A stretch of DNA of 64,000 bases from ZLKRG44 sp964555705 (GTDB taxonomy: Bacteria > Planctomycetota > Phycisphaerae > Phycisphaerales > SM1A02), in the NCBI GenBank assembly GCA_964555705.1, contig CAZKTN010000007.1, positions 38,571-102,570 of the forward strand. The letters are read 5' to 3'. Below, one piece after another: positions 1 to 8,457 of the stretch. Position 1 is the first letter of the stretch; each line of letters opens with the position of its first letter. The position numbers were made by a program, and so were the translations under genes. The notes beneath the pieces are model-generated. The model worked only from the letters and a program-made list of their open reading frames with translations. It was not told the origin of the DNA and ran no database searches.

Positions 1-966
1 ACCGACCCTCAGCGAACCCGCGATCGGGGGCTGCGACTCGAGCGAACCGCCCGATGGCGGAGCCACCGCGGCGCGCATGCCGTCGGCGAGGCGACCGAGG
101 TCCGACTGCAGCGCGCGCGCGCGGAACCACACGCCGTCAGGATCCACCGTGGCCGCGACCATCGCCGAGGCGTCGACACGCCCGCCCTGCGTCACGGCCA
201 CCAGCTCGACGCGGCCCGGCACGCTGGCGCAGACCACGAGCTCGGCAGGCGCAGGGTCCCCCGCGGCGGCGCACCCGGCCGCATCGCGGACCATCTTGAC
301 CTGCGCGTCGCGTGCGGCGAGATCCGCCTCCGCGACCCTGTGCGCCGACTCAAGCTCGGCCATGCGCACGGAGACTGCGGCAAGCTCCGCCTGCGCGGCA
401 CTGAACTGCGTGCGCGCCTCGGCGAACTGCGCGGCGCTCCCGCCGCCCGCCTCGCGGATGCGCTCAAGCTGCACGAGCCGGTCCTGCCACACCTTCAGCC
501 GCTCGCGCTGGCTGAGGTCCTGCGCGTCGAGCGCAGCCTTCATGGGCACCATCGACTCGACACGCGCACGTGCGGCCGCCGCATCCTGCACCAGGCGCTG
601 CCACTCCGCCGAGCGCAGCCTGTACAGCGGCGTGCCCGCGTCCACCGACTGCTGCGGCTGCACGAGCAGTTCCACCGTCCCGTCGAGCGGGGCGCGGTAC
701 TCGCGGCGCGCCGTCGGCAGCAGCTCGAAGCGGCCGGGCACTCGCAGCACGCGCTCCACGTTGCGCGGCTCGACGCGCGCGAACGTGATGCCCAAGTTGC
801 GGCGCACCGCGTCCGGGATCTCGACACGGTTCGTCGGCGCGGGAGCGTGGTCCTCCGCGTGCGCGTGGTCGTCGTGGCCCTCCGGGGCACGGTCGCACGC
901 GCCGAGCGCGATGGCGGGCGCAAGGGCTGCGAGCGCCAGGCGAAGTCCTGATCGATGGGTTGTCAT
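1..966 (-). CDS. Efflux periplasmic adaptor (HlyD/CusB type), 3' part missing
   Basis: This is a membrane-fusion adaptor that would link an inner-membrane pump to the TolC-like protein encoded just upstream. Only the N-terminal ~322 residues are present because the gene runs off the left edge. I see a lipoprotein signal with an LGAC lipobox (Cys24), a His-rich stretch (EGHDDHAHAEDH), a beta-barrel/lipoyl half motif around residues 70-115, and a long Ala/Arg/Glu-rich region (about 120-230) typical of the adaptor's alpha-hairpin. Its ATG overlaps the stop codon of the TolC-like gene by 4 nt (ATGA), so the two are translationally coupled. The His-rich stretch and the His-rich neighbour suggest a metal substrate; that is inference. 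Confidence 0.8.
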   Translation of the reverse strand, partial: MTTHRSGLRLALAALAPAIALGACDRAPEGHDDHAHAEDHAPAPTNRVEIPDAVRRNLGITFARVEPRNVERVLRVPGRFELLPTARREYRAPLDGTVELLVQPQQSVDAGTPLYRLRSAEWQRLVQDAAAARARVESMVPMKAALDAQDLSQRERLKVWQDRLVQLERIREAGGGSAAQFAEARTQFSAAQAELAAVSVRMAELESAHRVAEADLAARDAQVKMVRDAAGCAAAGDPAPAELVVCASVPGRVELVAVTQGGRVDASAMVAATVDPDGVWFRARALQSDLGRLADGMRAAVAPPSGGSLESQPPIAGSLRVG

Positions 967-2465
967 TTCGAATCTCCTGTCACAGGCTCTTCAGGCGGAC
1001 CGAGGATCTCCTCGACATCGATGGCGGCAATTGCCTCGTCGCGCGCCGAGTCGATCAGGCGCATGCGCGCCTCATGGCGGCGCTTGAGGCCCTCCATGAG
1101 CGCGAGCGTGTTGACCTCGCCGAGGCGCGCGACCTCGCGCGCCTGCGCGTACTGCAGCTCGACAAGCGGAACCAGCTCGCCCTCGATGATCTCGCGCTGC
1201 CGGCGCGCTGCGCCCCACTGCGACTGGCGAAGAGCCACCGCGGCAATCGCCGACTCGAGCGCGAGCTCGACCGAGGCGCGCGCCACCTCGCGTGCCGCGT
1301 GCGACTCGGCGATGCCCCTGCGGTTCCCGTTGAGGATCGGCAGCGGCACGCTGATGCCCACGAGCACCTGCCGGTCGGTGTTCTGCGTGCCGTAGCCCGG
1401 GCCGATCTGCAGGTCGGGATACTGGATGCGCACCTGCTCCTCGAGCGTGCTTTCGGCAACCTCGTACTCCGCCATCGCCACCAGCAGCGCCGGCCCGCGG
1501 AGCACGCGCTGCTGAAGTGCCGAATCGTCCAGCGAGGCCTCAGCCACCGGAGCGCTGACCCTCTGGGCAAGCAGCGCAGCGGCGGTGCGCGGCGGAAGCC
1601 CGAGCAGGTGCAGGGTCGCCAGCTCGGACTCGCGGCACATCGCATCAAGCCGGTGCAGCTCGACGCTGGCGCTCAACCTCTCCAGCGCGAACAGCCGCGC
1701 CTCGATCGGGGCAATCTCGCCGTCGCGCGCCATGGCCTCGACCACATCGACGACACCTGCGAGCAGTGACGCAAACTCGCGCATCGACTCGCGCTGCGCG
1801 TTGAGTGCCGCCAGCCGCGCCCACTCGCGGCGCACATCCATGCGCACCTGCCACTCCATCTGCGCCACCCGCGCGAGCGCGGCCGCGTGCGCAAGCCCGA
1901 GCCTCTTCTTCTCGACCTCGAGCCGACCCGAGATCGGCAGCGTCATGCTGAAGCTGCCGAAGAGCTCGTTGGGGTCCGAGACCGACTCCAGGATCCGCGT
2001 GAACTGCAGCGCGATCCTTGGGTCATCCCAGAGTCCGGCGTTCTCCGCTCCGGCGCGCGCGACGCCCGCCTGCTCCCTGGCGCGGCGGAGTTCCGCGTTG
2101 AATACGAGCGCCACGAGCTCCGACTCCTCGAGCGTGAGCCCGTCGGAGGCGTTCGGCGTCTGCGCGCCGGAGCCATCGAGAGCCGCAGGCTGCTGAGCGG
2201 CAACCGCACCCGCGTCCGGCGCACCGAGCGCGCCGAGGGCCGCCGAGGTTGAGCCGCCCCCACGGGCGCGACGCGCGCCGCCAGCCGGCACGTCGAGCGC
2301 AGACTCCGGCGTGCGATCCAGGAACTCGACCTGGTGCGCCGAAAGGTCGACCGGTGAGGGCTCGTAGGACGCGCAGCCGGCCGCCGCAAGCGCTGCGAGC
2401 GCCGCGCATGCTCGGACACATCCACCCGCCGCATGATCGAGATGTCTGAACAGTGTGAGGCGCAT
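963..2465 (-). CDS. TolC/CusC-family outer membrane efflux lipoprotein
   Basis: Outer-membrane channel component of a tripartite efflux system, about 500 residues, close to the family norm. The start at 2465 is chosen because GGAG lies 7 nt upstream and because it gives a compact lipoprotein signal ending in LAAAGC. A longer open frame exists upstream but reads as non-signal sequence. The body has the long amphipathic helices and internal repeats of the OEP family (for example ELVALVFNAELRRAREQAG early on, and a related segment in the second half). A Gly/Arg/Ala-rich linker follows the signal. It sits between the His-rich protein gene and the adaptor gene, all on the minus strand, forming one operon. 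The pump gene must lie beyond the left edge. Confidence 0.85.
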   Translation of the reverse strand: MRLTLFRHLDHAAGGCVRACAALAALAAAGCASYEPSPVDLSAHQVEFLDRTPESALDVPAGGARRARGGGSTSAALGALGAPDAGAVAAQQPAALDGSGAQTPNASDGLTLEESELVALVFNAELRRAREQAGVARAGAENAGLWDDPRIALQFTRILESVSDPNELFGSFSMTLPISGRLEVEKKRLGLAHAAALARVAQMEWQVRMDVRREWARLAALNAQRESMREFASLLAGVVDVVEAMARDGEIAPIEARLFALERLSASVELHRLDAMCRESELATLHLLGLPPRTAAALLAQRVSAPVAEASLDDSALQQRVLRGPALLVAMAEYEVAESTLEEQVRIQYPDLQIGPGYGTQNTDRQVLVGISVPLPILNGNRRGIAESHAAREVARASVELALESAIAAVALRQSQWGAARRQREIIEGELVPLVELQYAQAREVARLGEVNTLALMEGLKRRHEARMRLIDSARDEAIAAIDVEEILGPPEEPVTGDSK

Positions 2466-2550
2466 CCTGGATCTCCATGCGGCGCGCAGCTCACGCTGCG
2501 CAACCATCGACGGCACGCGCAACACGCGCGTGCCACCAACGTTCACGGAG

Positions 2551-2964
2551 TCACACCAGCAGCCTGATGACGTTCAGCGCCTCGAGCGCCGACCTTGGGA
2601 TCGGGGGGTCACCCGAAAGGCCGCACGGGCGGCATCCCCCCTTCGAAGCAAGGCCCTGCAGCAGGTCCGCGCAGTCCGGCAGTGCACAAGGCACTGTGCA
2701 CGGGGCGAGGGGCGCGATCGAGGCACCAGTCACAGCCACCCGCACATCATGGTCGGGCATGTGGAGGTGCATCGGCGCGTCGCCGTGGGAGTGCGCGCCG
2801 TGGTGACCGTCCTCATGGTCATGGTGGTGAAGGTCTGCGTGGAGATGGGCACCATGCTCGCATGCATCGTGCGCGATCGTCACGACCTGCCCTCGCCACG
2901 CGCCAAACGCGAGCTGAGCCAGCAGCATCACGCACGCAATGACCTTGGTCGCCGAGGGCACCAT
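2551..2964 (-). CDS. His-rich small exported or membrane protein (metal-related)
   Basis: A protein of about 137 residues of no family I recognise. The chosen start (ATG at 2964) has a TACGGT box at 2974-2979, 9 nt upstream. The N-terminus is a hydrophobic segment (VIACVMLLAQLAFGAW) serving as signal or anchor. It is followed by a His/Asp cluster (HLHADLHHHDHEDGHHGAHSHGD) interrupted by acidic residues, then a Cys-containing tail (CTVPCALPDCADLL, GGCRPCG). It is the first gene upstream of the TolC/adaptor pair, with an 85-nt gap. A periplasmic metal-binding or metal-sensing role feeding the efflux system is plausible but inferred from composition and position only. Confidence 0.6.
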   Translation of the reverse strand: MVPSATKVIACVMLLAQLAFGAWRGQVVTIAHDACEHGAHLHADLHHHDHEDGHHGAHSHGDAPMHLHMPDHDVRVAVTGASIAPLAPCTVPCALPDCADLLQGLASKGGCRPCGLSGDPPIPRSALEALNVIRLLV

Positions 2965-3033
2965 CACGCTGAAACCGTACGTCGGGATCCCCCCTCGGGT
3001 CAAGGCAGTCGCACTGCAGTGCTGCCGCGAGGA

Positions 3034-3270
3034 TCAGTACTGGATGCGACCTGCGTCAGACTTCCATTCCCGGAAGGCCGCCAAGGCCTCCTCACGCATC
3101 AGCTGCTGCATTGGGATCGAACGCTCGCCGATCGGCCGCACAACCTCCGCGTAGATCGCGTCATCGTCAAAGCCCACGGCAGCGGCATCGTGGCGCGTGC
3201 CGGCGTGGTAGATCGCGCACGCCTCGGCGTGCAAGATCGATGGCGCGCAACATGAAGGCGCCATGGTCAT
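3034..3270 (-). CDS. Hypothetical small protein
   Basis: An open frame of 78 codons. The C-terminal half (DAIYAEVVRPIGERSIPMQQLMREEALAAFREWKSDAG) has the amino-acid mix of a genuine soluble alpha-helical protein, whereas the first ~20 residues are Cys/Ala-rich and less convincing, so the true start may be internal. It lies between clpS and the His-rich gene on the same strand, 36 nt after clpS. No motif is recognised and no function is proposed. Confidence 0.4.
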   Translation of the reverse strand: MTMAPSCCAPSILHAEACAIYHAGTRHDAAAVGFDDDAIYAEVVRPIGERSIPMQQLMREEALAAFREWKSDAGRIQY

Positions 3271-3305
3271 CGTGCGTCAAATCCAAGGTTCGGCACCGAC
3301 CGCAG

Positions 3306-3587
3306 TCAGTCAGGCTCGATCGTGACCGTCAGTGCGCGGGACTGGAGCTGCTCCTGCAGGAGCTCCGCGCGCTCGCGATGCGCCATCGCGACGACCGACA
3401 GGCCCTGCTTGTCCACCTCGATGGTCTTGAGAAGCGCGTCATGCGATTCCATTCGGACCACCTCGATGAAGGTGCGGATCACGTGTGCGTAGGTGTTCAC
3501 ATCGTCGTTGTGGACGATGACCTTCCATGGGCGAAGCGGCTTGGGTGTTGTCCGGGTGGGCTCGGCGACGGGCGATTCTGCTGTCAT
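3306..3587 (-). CDS. clpS: ATP-dependent Clp protease adaptor ClpS
   Basis: ClpS binds the N-domain of ClpA/ClpC and delivers N-degron substrates to the ClpP protease. The 93-residue product has the usual length. It carries the signature VIVHNDDVNTYAHVI (residues ~24-38), whose NDD and following residues form the substrate pocket, followed by the conserved helix (Ala-His-x-Glu) and a C-terminal strand ending VTIEP. AGGAG lies 5 nt before the ATG, so this gene is translated from a normal Shine-Dalgarno site. No clpA or clpC gene is nearby. Confidence 0.93.
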   Translation of the reverse strand: MTAESPVAEPTRTTPKPLRPWKVIVHNDDVNTYAHVIRTFIEVVRMESHDALLKTIEVDKQGLSVVAMAHRERAELLQEQLQSRALTVTIEPD

Positions 3588-3701
3588 GGGCGCTCCTGCG
3601 AGGGCATTCTGGGTCGACGCGGCCTTTGCGCGGCGCCACAGCCCCCGATACCGAGGATGCTAACTGGAGCGCGCCCGAAACCCCGCGACAAAGTGGCCCT
3701 A

Positions 3702-3737
3702 GGCGGCAACTTGAAGTAGTCGCCGGCGGCAACTTGA
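3702..3737. repeat. Two direct copies of GGCGGCAACTTGA
   Basis: The 13-mer GGCGGCAACTTGA occurs at 3702-3714 and again at 3725-3737, a spacing of 23 bases. It lies in the divergent region between clpS (minus) and tRNA-Pro (plus). This could be an operator pair or a chance duplication; nothing else in the window repeats it as far as I can see. Confidence 0.5.
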
Positions 3738-3801
3738 CCCGGTGCGGTGCTGCACCTCCATCCCCGCTACACTCGTCAGGCTGCGCTTGCGCAGGGGCTC
3801 G

Positions 3802-3878
<77 letters not shown>

Positions 3879-3881
3879 CTC

Positions 3882-3914
3882 AGGGCCGTCCGGTTCACTC
3901 CGGGCGGCCCTTTT
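3882..3914 (+). terminator. Intrinsic terminator of tRNA-Pro
   Basis: AGGGCCG-t-CCGG, a 6-nt loop, then CCGG-g-CGGCCCT running into TTTT. It sits 4 nt after the tRNA and 20 nt before the carbonic anhydrase start, so it insulates the two. Confidence 0.85.
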
Positions 3915-3934
3915 CGCTTCCATAGACTCGCGGC

Positions 3935-4549
3935 GTGTCGGACCTCACCGCGCTGCTCGAGCAGAACCGTGCATGGGCTGCACGCACTGAGCGGGAGCGG
4001 CCCGGGTTCTTCGAGCTGCTGCGATACCAGCAGCGGCCCCGCCTCCTCTGGATCGGGTGCTCAGACAGCCGCGTGCCCGCCAACGAGATCGTCGGACTGC
4101 CTCCGGGCGAGGTCTTCGTGCACCGCAACGTGGCCAATCTCGTGGTGCACAGCGACCTCAATGCGCTGTCGGCGATCGAGTACGCGACTACAGTCCTTGA
4201 GGTCCGCGACATCATCGTGTGCGGCCACTACGGCTGCGGGGGCGTCGCAGCGGCGCTGCAGCCATCTCAGGGCAGGCTCGTGGACCACTGGATCCGCCAT
4301 GTCCGCGACATCGTCCGCTCGCACCAGGACGAGCTCGCGGCCATTCCCGATGCCGCTGTCCGGGAGCGACGCCTCTGCGAACTCAACGTGTCCGCTCAGG
4401 TCGAACACGTGCGAGGGTCGCCGGTCATCGGTGCCCTGCGCGACGGTGGCATTGAGGTGCACGTGCACGGCTGGATCTATGACATCGGTGATGGGCTTCT
4501 CCGGGACTTGTGCGATGGGTCAACGGCGAAACGTCTCCAAATCGATTGA
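3935..4549 (+). CDS. Beta-class carbonic anhydrase
   Basis: Interconverts CO2 and bicarbonate; 204 residues, typical for the beta class. The zinc site is visible: GCSDSRVPANE (Cys, Asp and Arg dyad) at about residues 41-51 and HYGCGG (His and Cys) at about residues 97-102. HRNVAN between them is also family-specific. The start is GTG at 3935, supported by a TAGACT box at 3923-3928, six bases upstream, with no Shine-Dalgarno sequence, so the transcript is probably leaderless. It is a single gene isolated by a terminator upstream and an inverted repeat downstream. Confidence 0.93.
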   Translation: MSDLTALLEQNRAWAARTERERPGFFELLRYQQRPRLLWIGCSDSRVPANEIVGLPPGEVFVHRNVANLVVHSDLNALSAIEYATTVLEVRDIIVCGHYGCGGVAAALQPSQGRLVDHWIRHVRDIVRSHQDELAAIPDAAVRERRLCELNVSAQVEHVRGSPVIGALRDGGIEVHVHGWIYDIGDGLLRDLCDGSTAKRLQID

Positions 4550-4561
4550 TTATTGGGATGT

Positions 4562-4599
4562 TGCGAAACTGTGAAGTTTTTGCCGCACTTTGTTTCGCA
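4562..4599. repeat. Inverted repeat after carbonic anhydrase
   Basis: TGCGAAAC at 4562-4569 pairs with GTTTCGCA at 4592-4599 around a 22-base loop that can extend the stem through GTG/CAC. It begins 12 bases after the carbonic anhydrase stop, in an unusually AT-rich patch. It could be a weak terminator or an operator for the secreted-protein gene downstream. Confidence 0.45.
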
Positions 4600-4777
4600 G
4601 GTCCGCAGGGCGCGGCATAGTGCGTATTGGTAGGCGGTTCCCTTACGTCCCGCATGCCAAGAGTTTGACCCTTCCGTTCCCTTTCCCTTCCCTGAACGCA
4701 CATCCTGATCAGAGCGGCAGCGAACTGCCCACTCTCCAGACCATCGCGCCAGGGACACAATCGTGGAGTACTCCGGT

Positions 4778-5395
4778 ATGAAGACCCTCACCAAGCGCGT
4801 CGAGATGCATCTCGCCGCATGTGCCCTCGCGGCCGTCGGCGTTGCATCGACCGACGCAGATGCCCAGATCGTCCACTGGGCCGACGCCAATATCTCGGTG
4901 CCGAACAACATCGATGGTGCGTACATCAACGTCGAGACCCGCACGGTCGGCTCGGCCGGCGGAGCCGTACCCGGATGGGACCTCAATCCCTACTCGGCCA
5001 CGGCACTGAACTGGTTCAACGCGACAGGCACCGGCATGATGCGCTTCCCTGGCGTCACCACCGGCTCCGCAGGCAGCCTCGCGCTCGGCACTGTGGTCGG
5101 CTCGACCGGCTCCTTCGGGAGCGGCGCCGTGACCGTAGGTTCCGCACCCGGCAACTGGCGCCTCAATGATTCGAACTACTTCGGCTTCCGCTTCGTGGCC
5201 GCTGATGGCGGCACGAAGTACGGGTGGGGCCGTTTCGTGATCGGCTCTGCCATCAATGGCGCTGATCGCTTCATCGCCGAGATCGCGTACGAGTCGAGCG
5301 GTGCGAGCATTCAGGTGGGCGCGGTGCCGGCCCCGGGCGCGATTGCCCTGCTGGGCGCAGCCGGTCTGCTTGGCGGACGCCGCCGTCGGTCCTGA
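4778..5395 (+). CDS. Secreted protein with PEP-CTERM-like C-terminal anchor
   Basis: An exported protein of 205 residues of unknown function. ATG 4778 is preferred because GGAG at 4765-4768 precedes it; an upstream in-frame codon at 4763 overlaps that GGAG. Residues ~1-30 form a signal peptide ending in ADAQ. The body is Gly/Ser/Asn-rich and beta-like (GWDLNPYSATALNWFNA, FGFRFVAADGGTKYGWGRF). The C-terminus has the layout of PEP-CTERM sorting tails: a VPAPGA motif, a ~15-residue hydrophobic helix and RRRRS. It should be recognised by an exosortase-like enzyme, none of which is in this window. The leader (4550-4777) is long and pyrimidine-rich, and a strong terminator follows. Confidence 0.8.
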   Translation: MKTLTKRVEMHLAACALAAVGVASTDADAQIVHWADANISVPNNIDGAYINVETRTVGSAGGAVPGWDLNPYSATALNWFNATGTGMMRFPGVTTGSAGSLALGTVVGSTGSFGSGAVTVGSAPGNWRLNDSNYFGFRFVAADGGTKYGWGRFVIGSAINGADRFIAEIAYESSGASIQVGAVPAPGAIALLGAAGLLGGRRRRS

Positions 5396-5453
5396 CCATT
5401 CGCTCCGAGTGTGCGGGCTTGACCCGCACCACGGCGCGGAAGGCTGAACTCTT

Positions 5454-5488
5454 GGGCGGGTGACCAACCACGGTCACCCGCCCTTTTC
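5454..5488 (+). terminator. Intrinsic terminator after the PEP-CTERM-like gene
   Basis: GGGCGGGTGACC, loop aacca, GGTCACCCGCCC then TTTTCTC: a 12-bp perfect stem with a U tract. A smaller hairpin, GTGCGGG/CCCGCAC, lies just before it at 5411-5429. Confidence 0.85.
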
Positions 5489-5543
5489 TCTTGGCTCGGG
5501 GCCGGATTCGCTCGTCCGTGGAGGCGCCTTAGCCTTCACTGCC

Positions 5544-6188
5544 GTGCGCATCCTGATCTCAGGCTTCGAGCCCTTCGGCGGCAGCGGGACAAACCCGAGT
5601 TCGGCCATTGTGCAGAGGCTGCTTGCGATGCACCGGGGGCATCCGCTGGTTCCGCACCTGGAGCTCCATGGCATCGTGCTTCCCGTCGTCGGTGGAGTGA
5701 AGCCAGGCTCCGCGAGGCATGCGCTACGCCAGGCCGTCGCCCTCACCAAGCCCGATACCGTCGTCTGCTTCGGGGAAGCGGCATCACGCTCGGCGATCTG
5801 CATCGAGCGTGTCGCATTCAACGAGCGCACCTACCGGATCGCGGACAACAGCGGATCGCGAGTCTCGCGCGCTCCGGTGGTGCGCGGCGCACCTGCCGAG
5901 CTGCGCTCGACTGCCGCACATGCCGCAATGATGCGCGCGATGCGCGATGCCATGTGCGAGCGCGGTGCCTCCGTGCGATGGTCGGATGACGCCGGAAGGT
6001 TCCTGTGCAATGAGGTGCTCTTTGACTGCCTTCATAGGGCGCGTGACGCCCACGAGGCGGTGTTCATCCATGTGCCGCAGACTCCGGCGCAGGCTCGCGC
6101 CCGGGGCACCCTCGGAGGGACACCTCTTCCAGTCCACTTGAGCGTGCGCGCTGCGGCCGCAGCGATCCGCTGGCTCGCATCGCGATAG
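5544..6188 (+). CDS. pcp: Pyroglutamyl-peptidase I (peptidase family C15)
   Basis: Cytoplasmic cysteine peptidase that removes N-terminal pyroglutamate; 214 residues, matching the usual ~215. The start is the GTG at 5544, which begins the characteristic first strand RILISGFEPFGG; a TAGCCT box lies at 5530-5535, 8 bases upstream. The family's catalytic regions are recognisable: Glu in CFGEAASRSAICIERVAFN (~residues 75-93), Cys in FLCNEVLFD (~154) and His in FIHVPQTP (~177). It ends next to the cytosine deaminase gene, and its TAG stop forms part of that gene's -10-like box. Confidence 0.9.
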   Translation: MRILISGFEPFGGSGTNPSSAIVQRLLAMHRGHPLVPHLELHGIVLPVVGGVKPGSARHALRQAVALTKPDTVVCFGEAASRSAICIERVAFNERTYRIADNSGSRVSRAPVVRGAPAELRSTAAHAAMMRAMRDAMCERGASVRWSDDAGRFLCNEVLFDCLHRARDAHEAVFIHVPQTPAQARARGTLGGTPLPVHLSVRAAAAAIRWLASR

Positions 6189-6198
6189 CCTGCTCCGC

Positions 6199-6675
6199 AT
6201 GGCCAACTACACGTCGCTCCGCGATGCGCCTCCCGACGTGCTGCGCACCTGGATGGATGCAGCGATCGAGCAGGCAGAGAAGAGCTGGAGCGAGGGCGGC
6301 ATCCCGATCGGCAGCGTGCTGGTGGACGAGCACGGCGCGATCGTCGCACGCGGCCACAACATGCGTGTGCAGAGCGGTGACCCGACGGCGCACGGCGAGA
6401 TGAGCTGCATCCGCAATGCGGGCCGCCGCCGCGACTGGTCGCGACTGACGCTTGTGTCGACGCTGTCCCCCTGCTCGATGTGCTCTGGCACCGCGTCGCT
6501 GCTCCGTTTTCCGCGCGTGCTGATCGGCGAGAACCGCACGTTCCAGGGCGCCGAGGAGTGGATGCGAAGCCACGGCGCAGAGCTGCTCGTGATGGACGAT
6601 CCCCGATGCATCGCCCTCATGGAGCGGATGAAGCGCGAGAAGCCCGACCTCTGGGCCGAGGACATCGGCGACTGA
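6199..6675 (+). CDS. Cytosine deaminase, yeast (Fcy1) type
   Basis: Zinc-dependent deaminase of the cytidine deaminase fold, predicted to turn cytosine into uracil for pyrimidine salvage. Its 158 residues equal the length I recall for the yeast enzyme, and I recognise a collinear series of motifs: GGIPIGSVLVDEHG, ARGHNMR, HGEMSC (His-Ala/Gly-Glu zinc/proton-shuttle site), TLSPCSMCSGT (two zinc Cys), GENRTFQGAEE, VMDDPRC and the C-terminal WAEDIGD. The last group matches the lid and tail of the fungal enzyme rather than TadA or guanine deaminase. A TAGCCT box at 6186-6191 lies 7 bases before the ATG. Substrate assignment is by resemblance; isocytosine or another base is possible. Confidence 0.8.
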   Translation: MANYTSLRDAPPDVLRTWMDAAIEQAEKSWSEGGIPIGSVLVDEHGAIVARGHNMRVQSGDPTAHGEMSCIRNAGRRRDWSRLTLVSTLSPCSMCSGTASLLRFPRVLIGENRTFQGAEEWMRSHGAELLVMDDPRCIALMERMKREKPDLWAEDIGD

Positions 6676-6862
6676 GCGCCGCTGAGCGCATCTGCGGCGT
6701 GCGCGCGCGATGCCGCGCCCCCGGGCCCTGCCGCAGCCGCCCAATTGTGGAGCCTTCGTGATCCCTGAACCGACATTATCGGGGTCAGCCTGATTCCCGG
6801 CGGCTCCGTCATCGTGGCGGGGCGTCCGAGCCGGTGGATCCGGCCTCCTAGGAGACATGAGC

Positions 6863-7102
6863 ATGGACGCAATGAAGACTGTCAAGGGCTGGGTTCGCGA
6901 GTTCGTCGACGTGGCGATGCTGTTCATCGCCGTGGGTGTGGTGGCGCAGATCATCTTTGGGCCGAAGGTGCCGTTCTTCAGCGGCGTCACGGAGAACCTG
7001 ATGGGCTTCATCAACTCCCTCGGCAACAACGGGGTTGTGGGCCTCATCGCGCTGTTCGTGATCGTGTGGGTGTTCTCGAAGAAGAACGCCGCGACCGCCT
7101 GA
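6863..7102 (+). CDS. Small two-helix membrane protein
   Basis: A 79-residue protein with a short amphipathic start (MDAMKTVKGWVREF) and two hydrophobic segments (VAMLFIAVGVVAQIIFG, and GVVGLIALFVIVWVFS), ending in a basic KKN. No family is recognised. ATG 6863 is preferred over ATG 6857 because GGAG at 6851-6854 is 8 bases from the former and only 2 from the latter. The 3' end of this gene is duplicated, in corrupted form, on the other side of the scaffold join that follows. Confidence 0.6.
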   Translation: MDAMKTVKGWVREFVDVAMLFIAVGVVAQIIFGPKVPFFSGVTENLMGFINSLGNNGVVGLIALFVIVWVFSKKNAATA

Positions 7103-7134
7103 CGGCTTCATCTCGTCAGCATTGATCGAGAAGT

Positions 7135-7320
<186 letters not shown>

Positions 7321-7387
7321 CGGGCGTGGGGGGCCGTGGGAGGCACCGCGCGCCCGCTGCACTTTTGCGAAGTAGGCTCCCACCACG

Positions 7388-8401
7388 ATGGCTGACCGCC
7401 CAATCTCGCCAGCACGTCCGATCGCCACTGCCGCGCTCCTCGCACCGGCCGCCTCGCTCGCACCAGCGGCGTGCATCGCGCTGGCCATCACGCAGGTGTC
7501 CCGGGGTCAGAACGTCGGTGCTGGCCCCTCGACCGATACCGAGCGCATAGGGCAGAGCTACTCGGCGCCGAACAGCGCGCGTGCCGCAAGCCGACCCGAC
7601 ATCTCGCTACGCGTGGGCGGCGGGTTCATCAGGCAGTTCGACGCTGACGTGGACGGCGGCGGCGACTTCTCCGTCAGCCGCGCGTACGCGAGCGTGTCGG
7701 GCACATTCGCCATCACCGAGACAATCGCGTTCTCGCCGTCGATTGCCTACGAGTTCGGCGACTACTCCTTCGGCGGCGCCGCGAACGCGGCATTCCCGTG
7801 GGACCGCATCAACGAGATCGGCATCGCGCCACGCATCGACATCGCACTTGACCGTGACCTGACGGTGTCGGTGGCCCCCATCATCCAGTTCGCGGCTGAG
7901 GATGGCGCAGACTGGGGCAACGCCGCGCAGTGGGGCGGCCTTGGCGCCATCCGCTACTCGTTCAGCCCGGAACTCACGCTTGGAGCGGGGCTACTCGGCC
8001 TCACGCAGCTCGAGGGAAATGCGCTGTTCATCCCCATTCCCCTCATCGACTGGAAGATTGACCAGAACTGGCGGGTGAGCAACCTGCGCGTGCCGGAGGC
8101 GAACCCCTTTGCGGCTCTCGAGCTGGTGTACGACACCCAGGAGGCTCTCGAGTTCGCCGTCGGCGGAGGATGGGAGACCCGCCGCTTCCGGCTCGATGAG
8201 GGCGGGGTCGGCCAGGACCGTGGCGGCGCGTTCTACGGCCGCGTCACGGTGCGGATCGCCGAGCAGTTCCGGATCGATGGGCTCGTGGGCGTCACGGCAT
8301 TCAACCAGCTCAAGACGATCGATCCGGCTGGCACCACGACTGCCTCGCATTCGGCGGATTCTGGGCTCATCCTCGGCGTGTTCGGTTCGGTGAGGTTCTG
8401 A
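7388..8401 (+). CDS. Predicted outer-membrane beta-barrel protein
   Basis: A 337-residue exported protein with an N-terminal signal (Ala-rich hydrophobic stretch to about residue 40), then alternating polar/apolar strands with aromatic girdles (ISLRVGGGFIRQFDADV, YASVSGTFAITETIAFSPSIAYEFGDYSF, IRYSFSPELTLGAGLLGL) and a terminal strand ending in VRF, the C-terminal Phe of outer-membrane barrels. Function is unknown; it could be a porin-like or DUF-type barrel. A TAGGCT box lies at 7373-7378, 9 bases before the ATG. The region upstream is the damaged scaffold join, so upstream regulation cannot be read. Confidence 0.65.
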   Translation: MADRPISPARPIATAALLAPAASLAPAACIALAITQVSRGQNVGAGPSTDTERIGQSYSAPNSARAASRPDISLRVGGGFIRQFDADVDGGGDFSVSRAYASVSGTFAITETIAFSPSIAYEFGDYSFGGAANAAFPWDRINEIGIAPRIDIALDRDLTVSVAPIIQFAAEDGADWGNAAQWGGLGAIRYSFSPELTLGAGLLGLTQLEGNALFIPIPLIDWKIDQNWRVSNLRVPEANPFAALELVYDTQEALEFAVGGGWETRRFRLDEGGVGQDRGGAFYGRVTVRIAEQFRIDGLVGVTAFNQLKTIDPAGTTTASHSADSGLILGVFGSVRF

Positions 8402-8432
8402 TGGCTGCGCCAGACTGCGGCGTTTCGTGAAC

Positions 8433-8451
8433 GACTCCGTCCATCGGAGTC
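8433..8451 (+). promoter_or_regulatory. Hairpin covering the Shine-Dalgarno of the next gene
   Basis: GACTCCG (8433-8439), loop tccat, CGGAGTC (8445-8451). The GGAG that would bind the ribosome for the ATG at 8458 lies inside the 3' arm, so the stem would sequester it. Confidence 0.5.
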
Positions 8452-8457
8452 CTCCAA

